Source of the DNA: Flavobacteriales bacterium
Lineage (GTDB): Bacteria > Bacteroidota > Bacteroidia > Flavobacteriales > UA16
Reading direction: 5' to 3'
Length of the DNA stretch: 17,655 bases
NCBI GenBank assembly: GCA_018700255.1
Contig: JABISU010000220.1
Coordinates: 1 to 17,655, forward strand
Under the pieces are notes generated by a model. The model did no database searches and was not told the DNA's origin. It worked only from the letters and a program-made list of their open reading frames with translations. Position numbers and translations under genes: made by a program. Shown piece by piece: positions 7,717 through 14,177 of this stretch (position 1 is its first letter; each line of letters starts with the position of its first letter).

Positions 7717-8744
7717 CAACTTCAGTAGCAATATTAAATTGGAATGGGGTCGATCATCTTAAGACTTACCTCCCATCAGTTATTGAATCTGCTCAGTCGG
7801 ATTCATATAATGTGTTCGTTATAGATAATGGTTCCACTGACAATTCTGTTGAATGGCTCAATGAGCATTTCAAGGAGGTTAAGGTAATAGAGTTAGATGA
7901 AAATTACGGGTTTGCAGGAGGTTATAATAGAGGTTTATCCCAAATTATTTCCGATAGATTCGTTCTTCTAAACTCGGATGTAAGAGTTAACAATGGATGG
8001 GTGACTTCAGTAAATAAATCCATGTCTGTCAATAATTGGAAGGCTTCTGCCCCACTAATATTAGACGATAATAATCCTGATTTATATGAATATGCTGGTG
8101 CTGCTGGAGGATTTATAGATAAAGATGGCTTTATGTTCTGCGCAGGAAGGATGTTTGATTACTTTGAAAAAGCTGATAGCAAGTATAGAACAGATAGAGA
8201 AGTATTCTGGGCGTCTGGAGCAGCTCTTTTTATAGACGCTAAGGTTTGGCAAGAAGTTGGAGGTTTAGACGATGATTTGTTTGCCCACATGGAGGAAATT
8301 GATTTATGCTGGCGTCTCAAAAATAGAGGGCACAAAGTTGGTGTGTGTGGAAGTGCATCAGTCAGACATTTAGGTGGTGGAACACTCACTTCATCTAACC
8401 CCTTTAAAATCTATTTAAACTTCAGAAACAACCTTATTGTTCTTACAAAGAATAAAGAGGGTTGCGTTCCTGTGTTTATTTTCAGACGCTTGATTCTTGA
8501 CGGTGTAGCTGCAATTAGGTTTTTACTTAGAGGCGAAGTTTCATTTTTCTTAGCAGTTGTAAAAGCTCATTTAATATTCTTTTCAATGGTGCCTTCAACT
8601 TTAAAGAAGCGTGAATTTGAAAAAACCAACCGCAATACTGAAAAATGCAATCTTGTGGGTACCTATTCAAAAAGTATTCTAATACAATATTTCTTGAAAG
8701 GGAAAATTAAAATGAGTGAGCTTTCTCGCTCTGATTTTAAGTGA
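7713..8744 (+). CDS. Family 2 glycosyltransferase (rhamnosyltransferase-like)
   Basis: The protein has 343 residues and a GT-A fold. It starts with SVAILNWNG (residues 4-12). The nucleotide-binding aspartate lies in VIDNGSTD (Asp38), NYGFAGGYNRG follows at 64-74, and the metal-binding DxD-like motif is NSDV (87-90). The acceptor/catalytic region is HMEEIDLCWRLKNRGHKVG (192-210). The C-terminal 256-300 region is hydrophobic and may attach the enzyme to the inner membrane. Such enzymes transfer sugars from nucleotide donors during polysaccharide or glycoprotein assembly; donor and acceptor cannot be read from the sequence. The gene is coupled to the GWxTD gene by an ATGA overlap. No other polysaccharide genes are nearby, so this is not a typical capsule or O-antigen locus. 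Confidence 0.9.
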   Translation: MTTSVAILNWNGVDHLKTYLPSVIESAQSDSYNVFVIDNGSTDNSVEWLNEHFKEVKVIELDENYGFAGGYNRGLSQIISDRFVLLNSDVRVNNGWVTSVNKSMSVNNWKASAPLILDDNNPDLYEYAGAAGGFIDKDGFMFCAGRMFDYFEKADSKYRTDREVFWASGAALFIDAKVWQEVGGLDDDLFAHMEEIDLCWRLKNRGHKVGVCGSASVRHLGGGTLTSSNPFKIYLNFRNNLIVLTKNKEGCVPVFIFRRLILDGVAAIRFLLRGEVSFFLAVVKAHLIFFSMVPSTLKKREFEKTNRNTEKCNLVGTYSKSILIQYFLKGKIKMSELSRSDFK

Positions 8745-8756
8745 ATTTGACATTTA

Positions 8757-8783
8757 TGTACAGCGGTGAATTACAGCTGTACA
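8757..8783. repeat. Inverted repeat in the leader region of comEC
   Basis: TGTACAGC (8757-8764) and GCTGTACA (8776-8783) are perfect 8-bp arms around an 11-bp spacer, between the glycosyltransferase stop and the comEC start. There is no following T-run, so it is not an ordinary terminator. A near-match to the -7 consensus, TGAATTTG at 8742-8749, lies just upstream, so the repeat could form a 5' hairpin in the comEC leader or be an operator. Confidence 0.4.
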
Positions 8784-8838
8784 AGCACAAAATCATCTAA
8801 TAATTAGAGCTTGAAGTTGCTTTCATTAGCACTTCATA

Positions 8839-10272
8839 ATGAGAACTCATGCTCCACTTTTGCCATATGTTATTGCTTTTTGGTTGGGCACATCTTTAGG
8901 TGTCGGCAAGCTAGAAGCATGGTGTTTTATTCTAATTCTTTGGATCATTTCTGGCTGTTGGATAGGATTTAAATGGTCATTGCATTTTACAAGATACCGT
9001 TTCATTTTCTTTATTGCATGCTCAGCTCTAGGTGTTCTTAGAGCAAGTTTATATGTGGTTAATGTGCCATATAAAAGTGGTGATTATATAGTCTTAACAC
9101 TAAAAAGCTGTAAGCCTCAACCTGTTAATTACGGAAGGAACATCTACGGTTATGCAAACACGAGGGAAATAGGTAAAGTTGGGATAATTTGGCCTAATGA
9201 AATAAAATTTCCATCTACTGAGAGCATCGCAATAGGTATATGGAAACCCTTTGAAGAAAAGATAATAGGAAATTTCGATGTGAAAGCATATTATGAAAGC
9301 TTGGGGTGCAATGGAGTATTTAAGCCTATTGAATCGTTGAGTTTAGATAGCAACATTCCTATTTCTTCAATTTATAGATTAACTATGATAAATAACCTTG
9401 TGGGAGCTGGTGTTGAGAAGCACGCATTGGGATTTATGTTAGGTTTATCAACTGGAGATAAAAGCCTATTAAGTAGAAAGGCAAAAGACATGTTTGCCAG
9501 AGCTGGCTTATCTCATCTTCTCGCAGTAAGTGGCTATCATGTAGGTCTAGTCGGATTTATTCCACTGTTGTTCTTAAGAAGTCGAAGACGGGAAATAAAA
9601 TACCTGTCAGGGTTCGGATTAGCGGGGATTTGGACTTTTATAATTGCATGTGGGAGCCCATGGTCAGCAATAAGATCTGGAATTATGCTGACAGTTGCTA
9701 TTGCGGGAAAATGGGCAAGTCATTCGGTTCTTCCTTGGCAAGCCCTATGTGTAGCTGCTTGGATTGTAGCATGGATAGATCCATATGCACCGCAGCAGCT
9801 AGGGACGCAATTAAGTTTTGCGGCTACGGCAGGAATTTTATCAATTGTATCTAAACCCAAATGGTTGATGTTAAGAATCCCCATTGCTGCTCAAACCGCA
9901 ACTTTAGCTTGGCTAGCATTGGTATTTCAAAAAGTTCCGATTTTCTTTTTACCCTTAAATGTAATTGCAAGTGTAATTGTGACTTTTATCGGAGCGATAA
10001 TTGGCCTTGGTAGTTTTGCTATAATAATTGATCCTGTGTTTGGAAATGCAATATTAAATTTCGGTGGTATTATAACAAGGGGGTCCATTCAGGCGCTTGA
10101 ATGTATTGATAAATCAACTCATATAGAGATGAATATTGATTCATTTGGAAACTTTATTGCCGCTTCACTTTCTGGTGTGTCTTGGTTGCTTAAGGATACC
10201 ATCCCATTTATGCTATCACGACTGATATCGGGTACAGCAATACTATTTTTAGTACTTAATCTTCTTAGTTAA
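8839..10272 (+). CDS. comEC: ComEC/Rec2-family DNA-uptake membrane protein, membrane parts only
   Basis: ComEC forms the inner-membrane channel that carries single-stranded DNA into the cytoplasm during natural transformation. The protein has 477 residues. Two or three membrane helices (about 8-70) precede a small soluble OB-like DUF4131 region (about 80-165) with FDVKAYYESLGCNGVF. The Competence domain then starts near 190 and contains the hallmark HLLAVSGYHVG (226-236), followed by many membrane helices to the C-terminus. The C-terminal metallo-beta-lactamase nuclease domain present in Bacillus ComEC is absent, and no separate copy lies downstream. Many Bacteroidota homologues also lack this domain, so this need not be a truncation. 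The stop overlaps the convergent small gene by 8 bp. Confidence 0.9.
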   Translation: MRTHAPLLPYVIAFWLGTSLGVGKLEAWCFILILWIISGCWIGFKWSLHFTRYRFIFFIACSALGVLRASLYVVNVPYKSGDYIVLTLKSCKPQPVNYGRNIYGYANTREIGKVGIIWPNEIKFPSTESIAIGIWKPFEEKIIGNFDVKAYYESLGCNGVFKPIESLSLDSNIPISSIYRLTMINNLVGAGVEKHALGFMLGLSTGDKSLLSRKAKDMFARAGLSHLLAVSGYHVGLVGFIPLLFLRSRRREIKYLSGFGLAGIWTFIIACGSPWSAIRSGIMLTVAIAGKWASHSVLPWQALCVAAWIVAWIDPYAPQQLGTQLSFAATAGILSIVSKPKWLMLRIPIAAQTATLAWLALVFQKVPIFFLPLNVIASVIVTFIGAIIGLGSFAIIIDPVFGNAILNFGGIITRGSIQALECIDKSTHIEMNIDSFGNFIAASLSGVSWLLKDTIPFMLSRLISGTAILFLVLNLLS

Positions 10273-10519
10273 GCTTAAGTAAGTTAGTGAGCACTTGGTC
10301 TACGTAACCTTCCCACTCGGGGATATGAGCAAGAGGCAATATTGCATTCACTCTATTGTTTCTGCGAGAGTATATTGCCTCAACGAAGAATCCATCTAAT
10401 TCGAAGATGCATAAAATGTATCGGTCCTCTACTACTCTAGATGCATAACAAATTCCTTTATCCCACATGTAGCTGGTTTTCTCATTAAGAGGAAGGCGGT
10501 TGAATAGATTGAGTTCCAT
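10265..10519 (-). CDS. Small conserved-looking protein of unknown function
   Basis: The frame encodes 84 residues, is acidic to neutral and soluble, and has no signal peptide or membrane helix. It has an alternating-strand look (YILCIFELDGFFVEAIYSRR) with a helical C-terminus (WEGYVDQVLTNLLKLN). I do not recognise a family. It is accepted as a gene because the whole gap between comEC and the next gene is otherwise empty, the start ATG is followed by normal codon use, and the protein has balanced globular composition. Its 3' end overlaps comEC tail to tail by 8 bp. It is divergent from the HMG-CoA-lyase-like gene, with 95 bp between the starts. Confidence 0.65.
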   Translation of the reverse strand: MELNLFNRLPLNEKTSYMWDKGICYASRVVEDRYILCIFELDGFFVEAIYSRRNNRVNAILPLAHIPEWEGYVDQVLTNLLKLN

Positions 10520-10602
10520 AGTTAAATCTTTTGTTTGATACCTACTTTACGCAACTACTTAGAATAAGGTTTCATTTATACTGAATAAAAACATCTTCTT
10601 TC

Positions 10603-10610
10603 TACCTTCG
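10603..10610 (+). promoter_or_regulatory. Weak -7-like element directly before the lyase gene
   Basis: TACCTTCG differs from TAnnTTTG at one base (C for the third T). It ends only 4 bp before the ATG at 10615, so if used the mRNA would be leaderless or nearly so. No ribosome-binding site is visible. The call is tentative. Confidence 0.25.
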
Positions 10611-10614
10611 TTTC

Positions 10615-11484
10615 ATGGATAGAGTTCATTTGGTTGAATGCCCAAGAGATGCATTACAAGGTTGGCCTCACAAAATATCTACAGAAGATAAGATCACATA
10701 TTATCGTGCTCTATTAAATGTGGGCTTCGATACATTAGATTTAGGATCATTTGTATCTCCTAGAGCTGTCCCTTCAATGGCGAATACAGACAAGGTGCTT
10801 TCTGTTTTAGAAGATGAAGCTGTTTTACCTAAGCCAGGAACTAGGGCGCTTGTGATAGTCGCTAACGAACGTGGTGCAAAGCAAGCAAGTGCATTTAAAA
10901 CGGTTAATGACCTAGGTTTTCCATTGTCATTGTCAGAGTCCTTTCAACAAAGGAATACTGGCGCAAGTATTGATGAAGCATTTAATAGGCTTGATAAAAT
11001 ACAATCTATTTGTCAAAACAATGACAAAAGGCTTGTCGTATATCTAAGTATGGGATTTGGAAATCCATATGGTGACTCTTGGCATGAAGATATGTTGGCC
11101 AAATTTTCAACTAAACTTCATAGAGATCTCGGAGTTGGAGTTATCGCTTTAAGTGATACCGTGGGCACAGCGAGTGAAAAAATAGTTGAAATAGCTTTTA
11201 AGGAAGTTATCTCTGAGTTACCAGATGTAGAGTTTGGTGCTCACTTGCATCTTAATGCTACTGAAGGTTTAAAAAAAATCGAGGCTGCTCTACTGGGTGG
11301 TTGCCGTCGATTTGATGGAGCTATTAGAGGAATAGGTGGCTGCCCTATGGCTCAAGATGACCTAGTAGGCAATGCTCCAACTGAAAAAATGATTGAGTTG
11401 TTTACTTCGAAAGGACTGTGGAGTGTAAAAGATGAAAGAGCTTGGAGTCAATCACAATGTCTTGCGGCTTCTATTTTCGAGTAG
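10615..11484 (+). CDS. Hydroxymethylglutaryl-CoA lyase-like enzyme
   Basis: HMG-CoA lyase splits 3-hydroxy-3-methylglutaryl-CoA into acetyl-CoA and acetoacetate, the last step of leucine breakdown. The protein has 289 residues and forms a TIM barrel of the HMGL-like family. The first strand carries the catalytic pair Arg11-Asp12 (ECPRDALQG). The metal-binding pair is His210 and His212 in HLHLN. The active-site loop cysteine is Cys243 in GIGGCPMAQDDLVGN, with Asn253 as the metal-binding asparagine candidate. Differences from characterised enzymes: the strand corresponding to human EATSFVSP reads DLGSFVSP (Asp42 for Glu), and the Cys-to-Asn loop is one residue longer. Such variants seem usual in Bacteroidota lyases (from memory), but a related acyl-CoA lyase cannot be excluded. 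The symbol mvaB is sometimes used for this enzyme. Confidence 0.82.
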   Translation: MDRVHLVECPRDALQGWPHKISTEDKITYYRALLNVGFDTLDLGSFVSPRAVPSMANTDKVLSVLEDEAVLPKPGTRALVIVANERGAKQASAFKTVNDLGFPLSLSESFQQRNTGASIDEAFNRLDKIQSICQNNDKRLVVYLSMGFGNPYGDSWHEDMLAKFSTKLHRDLGVGVIALSDTVGTASEKIVEIAFKEVISELPDVEFGAHLHLNATEGLKKIEAALLGGCRRFDGAIRGIGGCPMAQDDLVGNAPTEKMIELFTSKGLWSVKDERAWSQSQCLAASIFE

Positions 11485-11491
11485 AAATTTA

Positions 11492-11510
11492 ATTTAAGCA
11501 ATGCTTAAAT
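11492..11510. terminator. Short AT-rich hairpin between convergent genes, possible terminator
   Basis: ATTTAAGC (11492-11499) pairs perfectly with GCTTAAAT (11503-11510) around a 3-nt loop, 8 bp after the lyase stop. There is no T-run after it and GC is low, so it would be a weak terminator. The rest of the gap to 11640 is AT-rich and holds nothing I recognise. Confidence 0.3.
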
Positions 11511-11640
11511 ACATCAATGCTATATAAACTTTTAGAAAGTGCTATAGTTTCTATTTGATACTTTGAAATAAATGTGTTGTAATTTCTCATAATCATCTAT
11601 ACGAGTACAAGAAATAAAAAGTTACATTATTTATCTCATT

Positions 11641-12438
11641 TTACACAAGAGTGATATATGAGATTGATAATCCCAATAGAGTTGCTATTAGTTTCTTGTA
11701 ATTAAAGGCATGCCCCTCCCCGCTTTCAAATAGGACAGTTGTTGATACATGTAAAAGGATACCAATTACTAACCCGTGAGTCGCTGACATAAAGGCACTT
11801 ACACCGCCAGGAATGGAAACTCCAGAGTGAATTATTAAATCATATATGTACATACCTAATCCGGGCATTAATCCGAATAGAATAAGTAAACACCACCTTG
11901 ACACCTTAGATGCTCCAGTAGATTTAATAAGCCCCATTAACACAAGAGCTACTGGGAGTTTGTGGAGGGCTAATCCCATAAACAATGCAGAGCCTATAGC
12001 TGTGTCAGCATGCACATGAACGTGCAAACTGCCCATTGATCTAACCTGATGAGCAACATCAACAGCTGAAGCACCTTCAGCGAGTGGCATAGATTCTAAA
12101 AAGGCATGGATACATAAACTCACAATTGCAGCCCAAGGCATAACTGTAGAGGTCTGGTGAATCGATGAATCGTTCAAATGAACGTGTCCGTGTTCTAAAC
12201 CTTTAGAGAGATATTCAAGTAAAATTTGGACTAAAAAACCGATAAGAACGAATGTGCCTGCTATAGAACTATATGAGAATGCCTCGGGAACAAGGTGTAG
12301 GAATATCAACCCCATGATGAATGCTCCTCCAAAAGCAAGGATTATGGATAAGTTGTTCATTGCTCTATCCCCAAAGAGCTCTAAAGCTAATCCACCGATT
12401 AGCGCAACAAATAATAATGCTAAACCTGTTAATATCAT
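11641..12438 (-). CDS. ZIP-family metal transporter
   Basis: ZIP proteins import divalent metals such as Zn2+, Fe2+ or Mn2+ through the inner membrane. The protein has 265 residues with about eight hydrophobic segments (about 2-20, 30-50, 57-75, 100-118, 146-170, 180-202, 212-235, 247-263). Metal-site candidates are His111 and Glu115 in the HAFLESMPLAEG segment, with Glu121, and His159 in GLALHKLP. The usual HxxPE of the fifth helix is HKLPV here, so one ligand differs. Histidine-rich stretches between helices, HGHVH (83-87) and HVHVH (139-143), are typical metal-sensing or metal-passing loops. The ATG directly follows the stop of the upstream methyltransferase (TAA then ATG, no gap), so the two form an operon. 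Confidence 0.85.
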   Translation of the reverse strand: MILTGLALLFVALIGGLALELFGDRAMNNLSIILAFGGAFIMGLIFLHLVPEAFSYSSIAGTFVLIGFLVQILLEYLSKGLEHGHVHLNDSSIHQTSTVMPWAAIVSLCIHAFLESMPLAEGASAVDVAHQVRSMGSLHVHVHADTAIGSALFMGLALHKLPVALVLMGLIKSTGASKVSRWCLLILFGLMPGLGMYIYDLIIHSGVSIPGGVSAFMSATHGLVIGILLHVSTTVLFESGEGHAFNYKKLIATLLGLSISYITLV

Positions 12439-13197
12439 TTATAAATCAAGTATTTTTCTAGCAACAATAATACAGCGAGGAGAATCATCAGAGAAATCAC
12501 CTAAATCATAATCCCCAAATATTTTCTCGGTCTGCAAACCTACATCTAATAATAGTATTTTCAAATCATTTGCCGTCCATGCCCTAACCTGTTCAATAAA
12601 ATTATAATCCTTCCCTTTAGGAGATTTAAAACTTATTGATTTTTGAAAGAATCCATCTTTTAGATATCGCTCGATTGTAAAAGTGTAATTATCGATACTC
12701 ACGACTTCTGATGGCACTAGCCTAGATAGAGAATATGGAACGTTGAGGTAATCTAAGATTAATAAACCGCCATGCTTTAAAGCGTGATTAAACCCAATTA
12801 GAACTGACTTGTGCTCTTCCTCTTTAGAAAAATATCCGAAACTGGTAAATAAATTTGAGATAAGGTCAAACTCATCTGTCCACTCTGTTTGGTTCATTAA
12901 ATCTCTCATGTCTAAGACTCTAAAGTCAGCGTTTGTGGTCTTAGATTTAGCCAGCCTAATACTCTCTGAACTCAAATCAAATCCACTAGCTTGATAGCCG
13001 AGCTTTTCCCAAGCGACTACATGTCTTCCAGCACCACAGCCAACATCAAGTACTTTTTTAACCTCAGATGATAGAATTCCATCTAAGTTTTCGATAAGGT
13101 TTAAAGCTTCATCATTATCTCGATTACCATATAGAACATGATATGCTGGCGAGTCAAACCAAGCCGCAAACCATTCATTGTTGAATTCTCTCTTCAT
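12439..13197 (-). CDS. Class I SAM-dependent methyltransferase
   Basis: The motif I glycine loop VLDVGCGAGRH lies at residues 49-59 (start at 13197), followed by the acidic end of strand 2, GFDLSSESI. Motif III-IV residues FRVLDMRDL and FDLISNLFTSFGYF follow. Strand 5 is GGLLILDYLN. The substrate is not apparent; the general look is of a small-molecule or unassigned methyltransferase of about 250 residues. I chose the ATG at 13197 (MKREFNNEWFAAWFDSP) because relatives begin just before the EWFxxWFDSP motif. An in-frame ATG at 13224 would add nine residues and leave only 13 bp to the divergent siaB start. It is first in an operon with the ZIP gene. Confidence 0.85.
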   Translation of the reverse strand: MKREFNNEWFAAWFDSPAYHVLYGNRDNDEALNLIENLDGILSSEVKKVLDVGCGAGRHVVAWEKLGYQASGFDLSSESIRLAKSKTTNADFRVLDMRDLMNQTEWTDEFDLISNLFTSFGYFSKEEEHKSVLIGFNHALKHGGLLILDYLNVPYSLSRLVPSEVVSIDNYTFTIERYLKDGFFQKSISFKSPKGKDYNFIEQVRAWTANDLKILLLDVGLQTEKIFGDYDLGDFSDDSPRCIIVARKILDL

Positions 13198-13204
13198 GAT
13201 GTTG

Positions 13205-13212
13205 CAAATTTG
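13205..13212. promoter_or_regulatory. Palindromic near -7 element between the methyltransferase gene and siaB
   Basis: CAAATTTG is palindromic and differs from TAnnTTTG by only its first base on either strand. It ends 25 bp before the siaB ATG and begins 7 bp before the preferred methyltransferase start, so one element might serve both directions. The match is imperfect and no -33 boxes are seen; low confidence. Confidence 0.2.
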
Positions 13213-13237
13213 GGGATAATCCATGTAACTTAGATAT

Positions 13238-13792
13238 ATGTACTCGGAATTAAAAAGTTCATCACCAAACCCGAATCAACACCCTGTAGCACAAGGTGAT
13301 ATAATAATTTTCTCGTACAGGGGGGTGTTTAAAGAACAGACTTCTACTCATATTCTTAATTGGATCGAGAGATATTTAAATTCTAATTCTACAGTTACAC
13401 GTCCTGAATCAAAAAAAATCTTTAAAGTTGCTGTTGAATTAATTCAAAATTTAATTCACCATTCATCTACAGCTGATTCATTATTTGTCTTTTCAAAGTC
13501 AGAATCTGATAACAGGTTTTCACTCTGTACTACTAATTTAGTAGATACTAAACAATCAGATGAGTTAGTTTCTGCTTTATGTGCTATTAATGCTATATCA
13601 GAAAATGAACTTAGATCATTAAAAAAAAGCGTGATGATTAGTGATTGCAGAAGTGAACACGGTGGTGGTGGAATGGGGCTATTAGAACTTGCAAAACTCT
13701 CAAATGGAAACATTGAGTCGGAGTTATTACCTTCGCTTCAAGATAAATTGCTCTTTTGTCTTTCGGTTCATTTAAAACCAATTAAAGCTTAA
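13238..13792 (+). CDS. siaB: SiaB-family protein kinase (GHKL fold, DUF6272)
   Basis: The protein has 184 residues. It begins with the family strand GDIIIFSYRGVF (20-31). The ATP-binding N box is VELIQNLIHH (66-75; Glu67, Asn71). A glycine-rich lid HGGGGMGLLELAKLSNG lies at 141-157. There is no canonical DxGxG G1 box, typical of this divergent histidine-kinase-like group. In Pseudomonas aeruginosa, SiaB phosphorylates SiaC on a threonine, and the phosphatase SiaA reverses it (established for that system). Only 1 nt separates its stop from siaC, so the two are cotranscribed. Neither a SpoIIE-type phosphatase nor a diguanylate cyclase lies in this window. Role here: probable kinase of the adjacent SiaC. 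Confidence 0.85.
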   Translation: MYSELKSSSPNPNQHPVAQGDIIIFSYRGVFKEQTSTHILNWIERYLNSNSTVTRPESKKIFKVAVELIQNLIHHSSTADSLFVFSKSESDNRFSLCTTNLVDTKQSDELVSALCAINAISENELRSLKKSVMISDCRSEHGGGGMGLLELAKLSNGNIESELLPSLQDKLLFCLSVHLKPIKA

Positions 13793-13793
13793 A

Positions 13794-14162
13794 ATGGAAA
13801 ACATCTTTATTCCAGGCACCCCTAAGACACCTGAAGTGTCATTTATAGCAGAGGCTAGAACTATTAGCCTCTCGGGTCGTAGTATTCCTGAAAATTCAAT
13901 TGAATTTTACTCGTCTTTAATAGCTTGGACTGATACATTATGCAGCTCAGAAGGTTTCGTTGAAGTAAACATCAATCTTGAGTATTTTAATACCAGCTCT
14001 TCAAAATGTTTAATGGATTTACTTAAGAGAATAGAATCCGCAGATATTGAAGCTCAAGTAAATTGGCATTACGAGGAAGATGATGAGGATATGCTTGAAG
14101 CTGGAGAAGACTATGATGCTATTATAGATCTGCCATTTAAGTTAATTATTATTGAAGGATAG
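13794..14162 (+). CDS. siaC: SiaC-family regulatory phosphoprotein (DUF1987)
   Basis: The protein has 122 residues and begins IFIPGTPKTPEVSF, the usual opening of this family. The phosphoacceptor site is in LEYFNTSSSK: Thr67 aligns with the threonine that SiaB phosphorylates in Pseudomonas SiaC (Thr68). The adjacent segment CLMDLLKRIES is a conserved helix, and an acidic stretch EEDDEDMLEAGEDYD follows near 94-108. In Pseudomonas, unphosphorylated SiaC binds and activates the diguanylate cyclase SiaD. No such partner is encoded here and the output partner is unknown. Its 3' end faces the ABC transporter gene, 15 bp away. Confidence 0.9.
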   Translation: MENIFIPGTPKTPEVSFIAEARTISLSGRSIPENSIEFYSSLIAWTDTLCSSEGFVEVNINLEYFNTSSSKCLMDLLKRIESADIEAQVNWHYEEDDEDMLEAGEDYDAIIDLPFKLIIIEG

Positions 14163-14177
14163 ATTACGCCACTCGTC

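Noticed and set aside
9630..9854. Plus-strand 74-codon frame inside comEC
   Set aside because: Out-of-frame shadow of the ComEC Competence domain; Cys/Met-rich composition typical of a wrong frame.
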